Positions 37,522 through 46,994 of a stretch of 64,000 bases of DNA are shown here, piece by piece. The first letter of the stretch is position 1; every line of letters starts with the position of its first letter. A program made the position numbers and the translations under genes. The notes under the pieces are model-generated. The model was not told the origin of the DNA. It did not search any database and saw only the letters and a list, made by a program, of their open reading frames with translations. The DNA comes from Hydrotalea sp. (GTDB lineage: Bacteria; Bacteroidota; Bacteroidia; Chitinophagales; Chitinophagaceae): contig JAKRSC010000005.1 of the NCBI GenBank assembly GCA_022402565.1, forward strand, positions 208,060 through 272,059. The letters are read 5' to 3'.

Positions 37522-40425
37522 ATGAATTTCGGCTTTCTCTTTAGATTATCTTTTCTGCTTCTCTTCATTACACCCTCATTGCTGGGTCAAAATACCATTG
37601 CTTTCCCTGAAGTAACCAATTTTACCAAACAAAACTACCAAGCGGGACTGCAAAACTGGGATTTTAAGCAAGGGAGTGATGGTAAAATTTATGTTGCCAA
37701 TAATGAAGGGTTACTGGTTTATGATGGAACATTCTGGTCGCTCTATCCCCTTCCTAATAAAACAATTGTACGGTCTATTGAAATAGAAAAGGCTACTGGA
37801 AGAATTTATGTAGGTGGGCAAGACGAATTGGGATATTTTGAAGCAAATAATCGCGGAAAGCTTGAATATCATTCACTTATCAATTTTTTACCTGCAAAGG
37901 ATCGAAATTTTGGAGACGTTTGGGATATTATATTTTTCCAGAAATCAATGTTTGTTAGAACCAATCAAAAAATATTTCAAATTGAACAGACTAAAGTTAA
38001 AACCTACCAAGCCAACTCAGAATGGGTTTTTATGTCGGCTGCTAATCAGGTACTCTATGCCCATGATTTGAAAAATGGATTATTAAGGTTAGAAAATAAC
38101 CAGTGGCTGCCTGTTTTTACTAAGAATCTATTTCCATCAAACGACCCTATCACTTCAATTATTCCATCAATTGAAAATCAATTAGTTATTTCTACGCTAA
38201 AAAATGGCCTTTTCAAACTAAAAGGCGACCAATTATACGCTTTCACTCACCCTAATAACCGTCTTTTTATAGAGCATAGAATTTATGCTGCAACAAGCTT
38301 AGACAACGGCTGGATTGCTTTAGCAACCAATAATAAAGGTGTATACATTATTAACCAACTAGGTGAAATTATTCAGCACTTTTCTAAAGCTGAGCGTCTT
38401 CAAAACAATAACGTTCTTAGCATTTTTCTAGACCAGCAAAAGAATCTTTGGCTTGGACTAGATAATGGAATTGATTTTATTGCCTATAACAGCCCTGTTA
38501 AACAATTAATTCCCCTCCAGGAAGATGGACCAGGCTATACAGCTATCGTTCATAGCCAACATTTGTACTTAGGAACATCTAACGGCCTTTTTAAAACCCA
38601 ATTAGAAACGTTAACAGATCTTAGTTTTAGCAGGGGAAAATTTGAGGTTGTACCCAATACCAAAGGTCAAAATTGGTCACTTTCGCTCATCAACAATAAA
38701 CTTCTGTTGGGTCATCATGATGGAATTTATCAAATTGAAAATAATAGAGGAAATCTTGTAGAATCAGGAACTGGGTACTGGAACTTCTTGCCTTTTTCTT
38801 CAGAACAAACGGGTACTCAAATAGCCTCAGGCAATTATAAAGGAATCACATTTTTTGAAAATGGTGGTGGCGGATTTATTAATAAAGGAAATATACCTGG
38901 ATTTGTAGAGTCATCTAGGTACCTAGTAAAAGACCAGTCAAATGCAATTTGGGTCTCGCACCCGTATCACGGAATTTACAGGATTAGAAAAAAAGACAAT
39001 GCAAGCTATTCTATTGATTCCTTCTCTCAAAAAGAAGGATTGCCATCCAATTTGAACAACCATGTTTTTATGGTAAACCAAGAATTGGTTATTGCAACTG
39101 AAAAGGGGGTGTATAGCTACTCCGAAGAAAACAAAAGATTTGAACCTTCAATCAACTTTCAAAAAATATTAGGCAATAAAAGTATCAGGTATCTCAAAGA
39201 AGATAAAGACGGTAATGTTTGGTTTATTCATGAAAAAGAAATTGGGGTAATTGATTATTCTGGGGAAGTACCAAAAACCGTTTACCTCCCGGAAATGAAG
39301 AATAAAATTTTAAGTGGATTTGAATTTATTTACCCCCTAGATGCTCAAAATATTCTCGTTGGAGGCGAAAAAGGCTTCTTTCATATTAATTACGAGAAAT
39401 ATAAATTGAACGCCTCAAAGTTGAGGGTAGATATTGGACAAGTTAGAATTACACACACAAAAGACAGTTTAATTTGGGGTGGCTTTATTTTTAAATCTTC
39501 TAAGGAAAATGAAGAAAATGTTCCTTCTCCAAAAATTTCAAGCGATTGGAAGTCAATTAAATTCCAATATTCCTCAACAACCTACGGACAACAAGCCAAT
39601 GTAGAATATAGTTTTAGATTGAAAGGGTATGATGAAGATTGGAGCGAGTGGAGTAATAAGACCTTTAAAGAATATACGAACCTAAACAACGGTAAATATA
39701 CTTTTGAAGTAAAAGCAAGAAATAATTTAGGTAATGAATCAGATATTGCTTCCTTTCAGTTTAACATACTTCCGCCTTGGTATAAAACGTCATGGGCACG
39801 ACTCATTTTTACTTTGTGCATTTTAGTTGCCGTATTTTACTTATATCGCTGGCAACAAAAATCATTTCAATCTGAAATGAAAAAATTAGAGGACGAGCAA
39901 AATCGTTTGAAATACATCCATGAACTTGAAATTACAAAAACAGAAAGCGAGTTAGTTGCATTGCGTAATGCAAATCTTGAGGCGGAAATAAATTTCAAAA
40001 ATACAGAAATGGCTTCAACTGCAATGCACTTGTTAAAAAAAGGTGAGTTGCTAAGCAAAATCAAATCGGAGCTATCTCAACTCAGTAAAAGAATAGACCA
40101 CGACTTTGCTAATAGTGAAATAAAAAAATTAATTAAATCACTTAACGAGGATGAAAATATAGATCAAGAGTGGGAAAGTTTTAGCAAACACTTTGATCAA
40201 GTTCATGCAAACTTCGTTGTAAAGCTTAAAGAAACACATCCCGACCTTACCAACAATGAACTTAAACTTTGTACTTACTTAAGGATGAATCTTACTAGTA
40301 AAGAAATCGCTCAACTATTAAATATTTCTGTACGGGGAGTTGAAATTAGCAGATATAGGCTAAGAAAGAAGCTTTTACTCCCTACCGAAATGAGCATATT
40401 CGATTACCTAATTGGGATAAAATAA
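37522..40425 (+). CDS. Membrane-spanning propeller/Y_Y_Y sensor with C-terminal LuxR-type HTH
   Basis: A single-chain transcription regulator of the polysaccharide locus. A signal peptide (ending SLLG before Gln23) exports about 720 residues made of two-component-type propeller repeats (for example LFLDQQKNLWLGLDNGIDFI and LKEDKDGNVWFIHEKEIGVI). A Y_Y_Y domain (YSFRLKGYDEDWSEWS to about residue 750), one transmembrane helix (ARLIFTLCILVAVFYLY) and a coiled coil follow. A cytoplasmic helix-turn-helix (NNELKLCTYLRMNLTSKEIA, then LLNISVRGVEISRYRLRKKL) ends the protein. No histidine kinase or receiver domain lies between sensor and HTH, unlike hybrid two-component sensors. It is divergent from susC and probably senses the imported glycan. 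Family assignment is firm; the target is inferred. Confidence 0.88.
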   Translation: MNFGFLFRLSFLLLFITPSLLGQNTIAFPEVTNFTKQNYQAGLQNWDFKQGSDGKIYVANNEGLLVYDGTFWSLYPLPNKTIVRSIEIEKATGRIYVGGQDELGYFEANNRGKLEYHSLINFLPAKDRNFGDVWDIIFFQKSMFVRTNQKIFQIEQTKVKTYQANSEWVFMSAANQVLYAHDLKNGLLRLENNQWLPVFTKNLFPSNDPITSIIPSIENQLVISTLKNGLFKLKGDQLYAFTHPNNRLFIEHRIYAATSLDNGWIALATNNKGVYIINQLGEIIQHFSKAERLQNNNVLSIFLDQQKNLWLGLDNGIDFIAYNSPVKQLIPLQEDGPGYTAIVHSQHLYLGTSNGLFKTQLETLTDLSFSRGKFEVVPNTKGQNWSLSLINNKLLLGHHDGIYQIENNRGNLVESGTGYWNFLPFSSEQTGTQIASGNYKGITFFENGGGGFINKGNIPGFVESSRYLVKDQSNAIWVSHPYHGIYRIRKKDNASYSIDSFSQKEGLPSNLNNHVFMVNQELVIATEKGVYSYSEENKRFEPSINFQKILGNKSIRYLKEDKDGNVWFIHEKEIGVIDYSGEVPKTVYLPEMKNKILSGFEFIYPLDAQNILVGGEKGFFHINYEKYKLNASKLRVDIGQVRITHTKDSLIWGGFIFKSSKENEENVPSPKISSDWKSIKFQYSSTTYGQQANVEYSFRLKGYDEDWSEWSNKTFKEYTNLNNGKYTFEVKARNNLGNESDIASFQFNILPPWYKTSWARLIFTLCILVAVFYLYRWQQKSFQSEMKKLEDEQNRLKYIHELEITKTESELVALRNANLEAEINFKNTEMASTAMHLLKKGELLSKIKSELSQLSKRIDHDFANSEIKKLIKSLNEDENIDQEWESFSKHFDQVHANFVVKLKETHPDLTNNELKLCTYLRMNLTSKEIAQLLNISVRGVEISRYRLRKKLLLPTEMSIFDYLIGIK

Positions 40426-41718
40426 TTATTCATTTTCCCCTTCTGGTAATTGATAATTTGTAGAGACACCCATTTCTTTTAATTGTTGTGCTCTGTTTAA
40501 TAAGTTGCCTCTTCCAGTAGATAATTGATTTAATGCTTTTTGATGTGCATCTTGAGCCTCTTGCAACTTCTTTCCAACAATTGTCATGCTTTGCAAAAAG
40601 CCATGAAGTTTGTCATACATATCACCAGCTTTTTTTGCAATATCCATAGATCGACGATGCTGAGTTTCTATGCGCCAAACATCAGCAATAATTCGCAGTA
40701 CAGAAATCAAACTGGTTGGACTCACCAAAAGGACTTTTTTTTCGTAGGCAAATTGCCATAAGGAAGTATCTTTTTTCAATACTTCTAGAAAAGCAGGCTC
40801 AACTGGTATAAACATTAAAACCTGTTCTAAAGCTTGTGCATGTTTAGGATATTCCTTTTTTGATAAAGAAATAACATGTGCCCTAATTGACCTCATTAGC
40901 TGTTCCATGTGCTTAGGCTGCTCTTCAATATCTGAACAAGCCACATATTGATCCCATGCAATCAAAGAAACTTTAGAGTCAACTATAACTTTTCTTTGAT
41001 TTGGATAAAGAATGGTTACGTCTGGCTGTAAAGCCCTGCCTTCATCATCTTTTATTATATTTCCTTGCGCATCGCGAATAAACTCTTGCGTAAAGTATTC
41101 TCTTCCCTTTTCTAATCCACTTAACTCTAACAACCTTTCTAGAACCATTTCACCCCAATTCCCTTGAGCTTTTGTATTGCCCTTCAATGCAGTTGTTAAA
41201 TTATTCGCTTCTTTACTAACTAATTGTGTCGTATTCACCAATCGATCAATTTCCTTTGTAAGGCTATGTCTCTCTCTAGCTTCTTTATCATAGGCTTCTA
41301 CAACTTGCTTTCTCAATCCTTCTACTTCTTGCTGAAAAGGCTTTAATAAAATTTCTAAACGCTCTTTGTTTTGAGCGATTAAATCCTGGCTATTCTTGCT
41401 TAAAATTTCATTGGCTTGCTGCTGAAAAGTTAACTGCAATTGCTCTTTAATAGCACTTGTTTGTTCTTCTAATTTCTGATTAGATAGTTTTGATTGTTCG
41501 AGTTCAACCTGAAACTTAGTTGCAACCGACAATAAATGTTCTTTTTCTTTTTGCAACTTTCTTAAATCATCTTGAGATTGTATGAATTGTTGTTCAGAAG
41601 ATAACAAACGTTGCTCAAGAGACACTACTTTACTTGTAAAACGCATACGAGTAAATAAATAAACTATGGCTCCAGCAAGAATTGCAGTGAAGAGTGGAAA
41701 AAGATTGTAAATAGTCAT
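40426..41718 (-). CDS. rmuC: DNA recombination protein RmuC
   Basis: A 430-residue protein with one N-terminal transmembrane helix, a long coiled coil (about residues 30-190) and the RmuC nuclease-like domain. Motifs are GNWGEMVLERLLELSGL, LQPDVTILYPNQRKVIVDSKVSLIAW, LMFIPVEPAFLEVL and VLLVSPTSLISVLR. RmuC limits DNA inversions in E. coli and has been tied to antiphage activity. It converges with the regulator with no gap and follows the sirtuin gene by 33 bases. Confidence 0.92.
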   Translation of the reverse strand: MTIYNLFPLFTAILAGAIVYLFTRMRFTSKVVSLEQRLLSSEQQFIQSQDDLRKLQKEKEHLLSVATKFQVELEQSKLSNQKLEEQTSAIKEQLQLTFQQQANEILSKNSQDLIAQNKERLEILLKPFQQEVEGLRKQVVEAYDKEARERHSLTKEIDRLVNTTQLVSKEANNLTTALKGNTKAQGNWGEMVLERLLELSGLEKGREYFTQEFIRDAQGNIIKDDEGRALQPDVTILYPNQRKVIVDSKVSLIAWDQYVACSDIEEQPKHMEQLMRSIRAHVISLSKKEYPKHAQALEQVLMFIPVEPAFLEVLKKDTSLWQFAYEKKVLLVSPTSLISVLRIIADVWRIETQHRRSMDIAKKAGDMYDKLHGFLQSMTIVGKKLQEAQDAHQKALNQLSTGRGNLLNRAQQLKEMGVSTNYQLPEGENE

Positions 41719-41751
41719 AGCTCAACTAAATTAATTAAACTACTTATTTGC

Positions 41752-42441
41752 CTAATGATTCAAAAGTAGACTTGTTAATTGAATCACACCCTTAGATGCT
41801 ACTTCTTCAATACACACAACGCGTTCAGGTAAAGAAACCCTTGGGATTTTTTTATCAACAATATAAATAGGTGTCTTTCTTGAAACATATTGCACTAAAC
41901 CGGCAGCTGGATAAACATTTAATGATGTACCAATGACAGCAAAATAATCTGCCTGTTCAGCTAAATATGCAGCTTCTTCAATCTTTGGAACTGGTTCGTT
42001 AAACCAAACTATAAAAGGGCGCAACTGTGAACCATCTGGTGCTAGATCACCCAAATGAATGTCACCGTCAATTGGATAAATTGTATGTTCATCAACAACA
42101 CTTCTCATTTTTCTTATTTCCCCATGTAAATGAAGAACGAAACTACTTCCAGCTCTTTCATGTAAATCATCTACATTCTGTGTAACAATGCGAACATCAA
42201 ACCATTCTTCAAGTTTAACCAATTCTGTATGTGCTACATTTGGCTGAGCAGCTATTACTTCTCTCCTTCTGTAATTATAAAAGTCTAATACCAATTGTGG
42301 GTTCTTTGCAAATGCTTCTGGAGTGGCAACATCCTCAATAGCATATCCATTCCACAATCCATCTGAATCACGAAATGTTTTGAGTCCACTTTCTGCACTT
42401 ATCCCTGCTCCTGTTAATACTACCAAAATTGGTTTTGACAT
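41752..42441 (-). CDS. cobB: NAD-dependent protein deacylase (sirtuin) lacking the zinc cysteines
   Basis: Predicted to remove acyl groups from lysines using NAD. The Rossmann core motifs are present: LTGAGISAESGLKTFRD, VTQNVDDLHERAG, the catalytic His in LHLHGE, and GTSLNVYPAAGLV. The zinc-binding module of most sirtuins needs four cysteines between LHGE and the WFNE motif. This protein has none there, only a short linker up to GSQLRPFIVWFNEPVP. The total length is 229 residues. The same reduced form occurs in other Bacteroidota as far as I recall. It overlaps no neighbour but is five bases from the EVE gene on the same strand. Confidence 0.88.
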   Translation of the reverse strand: MSKPILVVLTGAGISAESGLKTFRDSDGLWNGYAIEDVATPEAFAKNPQLVLDFYNYRRREVIAAQPNVAHTELVKLEEWFDVRIVTQNVDDLHERAGSSFVLHLHGEIRKMRSVVDEHTIYPIDGDIHLGDLAPDGSQLRPFIVWFNEPVPKIEEAAYLAEQADYFAVIGTSLNVYPAAGLVQYVSRKTPIYIVDKKIPRVSLPERVVCIEEVASKGVIQLTSLLLNH

Positions 42442-42446
42442 ACATC

Positions 42447-42860
42447 CTAGATTTTAGTTTTAGAAAGTTCCATGATAACCTTCCACTCTTCTGCAGTTAC
42501 AGGCTGAACCGATAATCTTCCTAATCTCACTAGAGCCATATTAGCTAGTCTTGGTTCAGCCTTAACCATAGCCAAACTAACTGGTTGCTTGAGCTTTTTA
42601 ACAGGACTAATATCTACAACCACCCAAGCTGGATCTGGAGTTGTTGGGTCTTGATAATGCTCTTTTACAACCATAGCTATACCCACAATTTCTACGCCTT
42701 CATTACTATGATAAAATAACAACAAGTCACCTTTTTTCATGGCTTTCAAGTTATTACGTGCGCCATAGTTTCTAACCCCATCCCAAAATGTTTTTCCGTC
42801 AGCAACTAACTGGTCCCAACTATATTTATAAGGCTCTGATTTTACTAACCAATAGTTCAT
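42447..42860 (-). CDS. EVE domain protein
   Basis: A 137-residue single-domain protein of the EVE (PUA-like) family related to thymocyte nuclear protein 1. It begins MNYWLVKSEPYKYSWDQL and has FWDGVRNYGARNNLKAMKKG, DLLLFYHSN and PAWVVVDI, the core that in other proteins recognises modified bases such as 5-methyl or hydroxymethyl cytosine. The ligand here is unknown. It is the first gene of EVE-sirtuin-rmuC, so an association with DNA maintenance is possible. Confidence 0.88.
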   Translation of the reverse strand: MNYWLVKSEPYKYSWDQLVADGKTFWDGVRNYGARNNLKAMKKGDLLLFYHSNEGVEIVGIAMVVKEHYQDPTTPDPAWVVVDISPVKKLKQPVSLAMVKAEPRLANMALVRLGRLSVQPVTAEEWKVIMELSKTKI

Positions 42861-42993
42861 ATTACTTTTTTACAAATTTAAACCCATATAAAGCTAATAA
42901 CCATCAAGTTATACACATTTGACTAATACGTGGTTTTTCCCGTATTTTTAGAAATAGAATACATCTTAATTTCGTCCAATAACCTATCGTTTA

Positions 42994-43371
42994 ATGCAAC
43001 CAAGAAAGTTAATAGGAATAGTTTTGGCCTTTAGCACGTTTGCAACAGCCATCATCTTTTTGGCCTTAAAGTTTCATCTCTCAGATGAATCTAAAGAAGC
43101 AAGAAAATACAGTCCATTGCAAGGATTTGTAGTTCCCACAACCGATATTAAATACATCCAAGTTTATCCTGAAAAGTTTGAAATTAATTATCCGAATCAA
43201 CAAACCCTTCATTCTACCAAAGAATTAGAAACAGCTTTGTCTGTGTTAAGTCCAAAGGATGAAATTCTAGTAGAAATAAGAAATGGCGTTCAACATGATC
43301 GGGTTATTTGGCTAATAGAAAAAATGCATTCGTTTAACTTAGCCAGTTATAGAATTCAAAGAAATCCTTAA
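42994..43371 (+). CDS. Hypothetical membrane-anchored protein
   Basis: I do not recognise this 125-residue protein. It has one N-terminal transmembrane helix (residues 5-26) or uncleaved signal, and a small soluble domain of mixed helix and strand with no Cys. It is isolated, divergent from the EVE operon and convergent with the oxidoreductase gene. Coding is supported by an ATG with a clear promoter gap, composition like its neighbours and no competing frame. Confidence 0.6.
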   Translation: MQPRKLIGIVLAFSTFATAIIFLALKFHLSDESKEARKYSPLQGFVVPTTDIKYIQVYPEKFEINYPNQQTLHSTKELETALSVLSPKDEILVEIRNGVQHDRVIWLIEKMHSFNLASYRIQRNP

Positions 43372-43381
43372 ACTTTTATTA

Positions 43382-44494
43382 TCAATTAGTAATTTTTTCT
43401 GCAACTAATTCAGCCCATATTGGGGTTAACGCAACTCCCATACCGTTGCAAGCCATGGTATACCAAAGGCCTTCTTCCTTTTGAGCAATAACCGGTGTTT
43501 TATTTGGGCTGAATGCCATAATTCCAGACCATCTTTGGTCAATATCAAACTGATGATCCGGAATTATTTTTGTTTTTAAAAAATCTTCAAGAGTTTCCTG
43601 TAAATTCTGACTAATTGATAACTCGTTTGTTTCTTCTTGCTGTTTATATAGATTTCGTGCACCGCCTAATAAGATTCTATTATCAATATTTCTCCAATAA
43701 TAGAACCCCTCTTCTGCGTGAAATGTTCCTTTCCAAGGTAACCTCTCTATGGGTGATGTAAGAATGATTTGTCCGCGCGCAGGCAAAATCTCAGTTCCTT
43801 TAATTTGCTCCGACAGCCATCCATTCGTGGCAAATAATACCTGATCGGATTCCCACTCAAACCCATTATTGGTATGTATTTTCCATGAATGAGTATGGCG
43901 ATTCCATTTTTCAACATGAGCACCATAGAAAATAGAAACTCCCACTTCTTTTGCTAACTGTGCCAAGCTTTGTACATACTTACCACTGTGTAAGCTACCT
44001 TCTCCTGAAATACTAACTAAATAATCAAAAGCATGTAAATGCATGGATGCTTTTCTGCTTGATACATTTGAATACACACCCGACAACCCCAAGCCTTTTT
44101 TCAATAACTCATTTAAAACTTCAATTCTTTTATCTAATTCTATTTGCTCAATGTCGTTAATACATTCATATCCACCATCCCATTGCAAATCAATATCAGC
44201 ATTCTCGAAGAACTCTTTTATTTTTAGAATGCCTTTATATCGCATCTCTACTGTTGCAATCATTTTCTCCTCACCCATTACATGCATATCACTCCACAAT
44301 TCAGTGGGTGAACCAAAGCATGCGAATCCCGCATTTCTAGTTGATGCCCCTCGAGGAATAGGATATCTCTCTAATACAACTACATTCCAAGAAGGCTTAC
44401 GGCGTTTGACTTCAATAGCAGACCATAAACCCAAAACACCAGCCCCTATAATCACTAATTGAGCTGAAGAAGATTTATCCCAATAAGAATGCAT
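43382..44494 (-). CDS. FAD-dependent oxidoreductase, DAO family
   Basis: A 370-residue flavoenzyme that likely oxidises an amino acid or N-methyl amine. The FAD-binding Rossmann motif is LVIIGAGVLGLWSAIE, followed by VVLERYPIPRGASTRNAGFACFG with the conserved DAO pattern. A later segment PARGQIILTSP and the C-terminal RWSGIMAFSPNKTPVI with CNGMGVALTP complete the family signature. No membrane segment is visible. The substrate is unknown. It ends eight bases before convergent genes and follows ychF on the same strand. Confidence 0.85.
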   Translation of the reverse strand: MHSYWDKSSSAQLVIIGAGVLGLWSAIEVKRRKPSWNVVVLERYPIPRGASTRNAGFACFGSPTELWSDMHVMGEEKMIATVEMRYKGILKIKEFFENADIDLQWDGGYECINDIEQIELDKRIEVLNELLKKGLGLSGVYSNVSSRKASMHLHAFDYLVSISGEGSLHSGKYVQSLAQLAKEVGVSIFYGAHVEKWNRHTHSWKIHTNNGFEWESDQVLFATNGWLSEQIKGTEILPARGQIILTSPIERLPWKGTFHAEEGFYYWRNIDNRILLGGARNLYKQQEETNELSISQNLQETLEDFLKTKIIPDHQFDIDQRWSGIMAFSPNKTPVIAQKEEGLWYTMACNGMGVALTPIWAELVAEKITN

Positions 44495-44502
44495 GAGCTA
44501 AT

Positions 44503-45606
44503 TTACACATTGAAACGGAAGTGCATAACATCGCCATCCTGAACAATGTATTCTTTCCCTTCTATACGTAATTTTCCAGACTCCCTACAAGCTGCTTCAC
44601 TTCCAAATTTCACGTAATCATCGTAGGCTATCACCTCAGCTTTAATAAACCCTTTTTCAAAGTCGGTATGAATGACACTGGCAGCTTGTGGAGCTTTCCA
44701 TCCTTTGTGTATTGTCCATGCCCGCACTTCTTGAACACCAGCAGTAAAATAAGTTTCTAAGTTCAACAGCTTATACGTCGATTGAATTAATCTATTCAAG
44801 GCAGGCTCTTTCATGCCGTACTCTTCCATAAACATCATTCTATCATCTTCTTGTTCCATCTCAGCAATCTGTGCCTCAATATTGTTACACATTACAATTA
44901 CTTCAGCATTCTCTGGTGCTACTGCAGCCTTAAGCATTTCAGAAAACTTATTTCCTGTATGCATAGAACCTTCGTCAACATTTGCTACATACAAAGTGGG
45001 TTTATCCGTTAACAGAAATAAATCAGCAATAGCAATTTTTTCTTCTTTATCTAAACCTAAGCTGCGTATACTTTTACCTTCTTCTAAATGCTTTTTACAA
45101 CGTTGTAACACATCAAATTCAGCCTTCGCCTTTGCATCAGAACCAACACGAGCCTGCTTTTCTACACGCTGCATCTTTTTTTCAACACTGTCTAAATCTT
45201 TAAGCTGAAGCTCTGTATCAATAATCTCTTTATCGCTAACCGGATTAATAGCACCCTCTTCACGTAATACATTTTCATCCTCAAAACAACGTATAACATG
45301 AATAATGGCATCAACCTCTCTAATATTTGCCAAAAATTTATTTCCTAGACCTTCCCCTTTACTTGCACCTTTAACTAAACCAGCTATATCTACAATCTCC
45401 AACTGTGTTGGCACTACCCTGTTTGGTACAACTAGCTCAGCTAATTTCTGCAATCTAGCATCTGGTACATCCACCAAACCTACATTAGGCTCAATGGTGC
45501 AAAAACGATAGTTACTCGCCTGTGCTTTAGCACTATTGCTGACTGCATTGAATAAAGTTGACTTTCCTACGTTGGGCAACCCAACAATTCCTGCTTGCAA
45601 ACCCAT
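44503..45606 (-). CDS. ychF: Redox-regulated Obg-like ATPase YchF
   Basis: A P-loop protein that hydrolyses ATP rather than GTP and interacts with ribosomes and stress pathways. It has the G1 motif GLPNVGKSTLFNAVS, G3 DIAGLVKGASKGEGLGNKFL and a NVDEGS-type noncanonical G4, plus the C-terminal TGS-like domain (ETYFTAGVQEVRAWTIHKGWKAP to IVQDGDVMHFRF). The ATG at 45606 (MGLQAGIVG) gives the usual length of about 367 residues. An upstream start at 45681 would add 25 residues and is unlikely. Confidence 0.95.
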   Translation of the reverse strand: MGLQAGIVGLPNVGKSTLFNAVSNSAKAQASNYRFCTIEPNVGLVDVPDARLQKLAELVVPNRVVPTQLEIVDIAGLVKGASKGEGLGNKFLANIREVDAIIHVIRCFEDENVLREEGAINPVSDKEIIDTELQLKDLDSVEKKMQRVEKQARVGSDAKAKAEFDVLQRCKKHLEEGKSIRSLGLDKEEKIAIADLFLLTDKPTLYVANVDEGSMHTGNKFSEMLKAAVAPENAEVIVMCNNIEAQIAEMEQEDDRMMFMEEYGMKEPALNRLIQSTYKLLNLETYFTAGVQEVRAWTIHKGWKAPQAASVIHTDFEKGFIKAEVIAYDDYVKFGSEAACRESGKLRIEGKEYIVQDGDVMHFRFNV

Positions 45607-45698
45607 AATTATTTTATTGTATGCGTGATTGACTTTAGATTTGAAGGGCGCAAAGATACGTGTTGACAAGCGTACACCCACATTTAATCATTTAGCCC

Positions 45699-46937
45699 AT
45701 GGCACTGAATTTTGTATGGATTGCTTTTTTTGTGATTGCATTTGCTATTGCACTCATTAAATTAATCTTTTTTGGGGATACCCAAATTTTTAAAACCCTG
45801 GTTGATGGCATGTTTGAAGCGGCCAAAGGATCTGTTATGGATGTTGCATTTCCCTTAGCTGGCACAATGGTGTTTTTTCTTGGCTTAATGAATATAGCCG
45901 AAAAAGCAGGTGCTATAAACTGGTTAGCTAGAATTTTAAACCCGTTTATGAAGCGGCTCTTCCCAGAAGTCCCCGATGGGCATCCTGCTATGGGACAAAT
46001 GGTCATGAACTTTAGTGCCAATATGCTGGGTTTGGACAATGCGGCCACACCCTTTGGATTAAAAGCCATGGAAAGTCTTCAGTCTCTGAATCCATCTAAG
46101 GACACAGCTACGCATGCACAAATTATGTTCTTGGTACTGCATACAAGTGGACTAACTGTAATTCCGCTATCAATTATTTCCTACCGTATTGCAGCTGGAT
46201 CTGTTGAACCTGCAAGCATATTTATTCCTTGTGTTTTAGCAACCATTTGTACAACCCTTGCCTCAATATTAATAGTTAGTATTCGGCAGAAACTGAGTTG
46301 GGATAAGGTTTTACTTGGATGGATTGCTGGGTTGATTGCAGCCGTATTTTTTATTCTCTTATTTGTAAATAGTCTTCCAGCTTTAGATAAGGAAGTTTTT
46401 AGCAAAGTAACAGGCAACCTCATTTTGTTTGTGATAGTTGTGCTAATTATTCTTGGAGGTGTTTGGAAGAAAATAGCCGTTTTTGATGCATTTATTGAAG
46501 GAGCTAAAAACGGTTTTGATGTAGTATTAAAAATCATACCTTATTTGGTTGGAATGCTTGTCGCAATCCGTGTGTTTCGTGATAGCGGCGCTCTTTTATA
46601 TTTGGTTGATGGATTATCGTATGTGATTGGCTTAACTGGGATGAACTCTGATTTTACAGGTGCATTACCCGTTGCTATTATGAAGCCCTTTAGTGGCAGT
46701 GGGGCACGCGGACTTATGCTAGATATTTTTGCAAACCCTGCCTATGGACCTGATAGTTTTGTAGGTAAGTTGGCTTCCACATTTCAAGGATCTGCTGATA
46801 CTACTTTCTACATCATTGCTCTTTACTTTGGAAGTGTAGGCATCAGAAAAGTTCGATATGCAATTTGGGCAGGAATATTGGCCGATTTAATTGGTGTAGT
46901 CTGTGCCATAATTATTGGGTATATTTTCTTTGCTTAA
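45699..46937 (+). CDS. Nucleoside recognition domain membrane protein, SpmA-SpmB fusion
   Basis: An inner-membrane protein of 412 residues in which two Gate/nucleoside-recognition domains are joined. The first half (PLAGTMVFFLGLMNIAEKAG, MNFSANMLGLDNAATPFG) matches SpmA; the second half (IPYLVGMLVAIRVFRDSG, LPVAIMKPFSGSGARGLMLD, ADTTFYIIALYFGSVG) matches SpmB. In Bacillus these are separate spore maturation proteins; here there is no sporulation. The transported substrate, if any, is unknown. It is divergent from ychF by 92 bases. Confidence 0.88.
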   Translation: MALNFVWIAFFVIAFAIALIKLIFFGDTQIFKTLVDGMFEAAKGSVMDVAFPLAGTMVFFLGLMNIAEKAGAINWLARILNPFMKRLFPEVPDGHPAMGQMVMNFSANMLGLDNAATPFGLKAMESLQSLNPSKDTATHAQIMFLVLHTSGLTVIPLSIISYRIAAGSVEPASIFIPCVLATICTTLASILIVSIRQKLSWDKVLLGWIAGLIAAVFFILLFVNSLPALDKEVFSKVTGNLILFVIVVLIILGGVWKKIAVFDAFIEGAKNGFDVVLKIIPYLVGMLVAIRVFRDSGALLYLVDGLSYVIGLTGMNSDFTGALPVAIMKPFSGSGARGLMLDIFANPAYGPDSFVGKLASTFQGSADTTFYIIALYFGSVGIRKVRYAIWAGILADLIGVVCAIIIGYIFFA

Positions 46938-46994
46938 CCACTATTTTAACAAGAGTAAAACTTCTAGTTAAACTCCATTTAATACCTTCATATT

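Noticed and set aside
44043..44462. Plus-strand frame of 139 codons opposite the oxidoreductase gene
   Set aside because: The minus-strand frame carries the FAD motifs; this one has no domain and is explained as a shadow.
45692..46069. Minus-strand frame of 125 codons opposite the SpmA-SpmB gene
   Set aside because: It is an antisense shadow of a conserved membrane protein and has no start context or family match.
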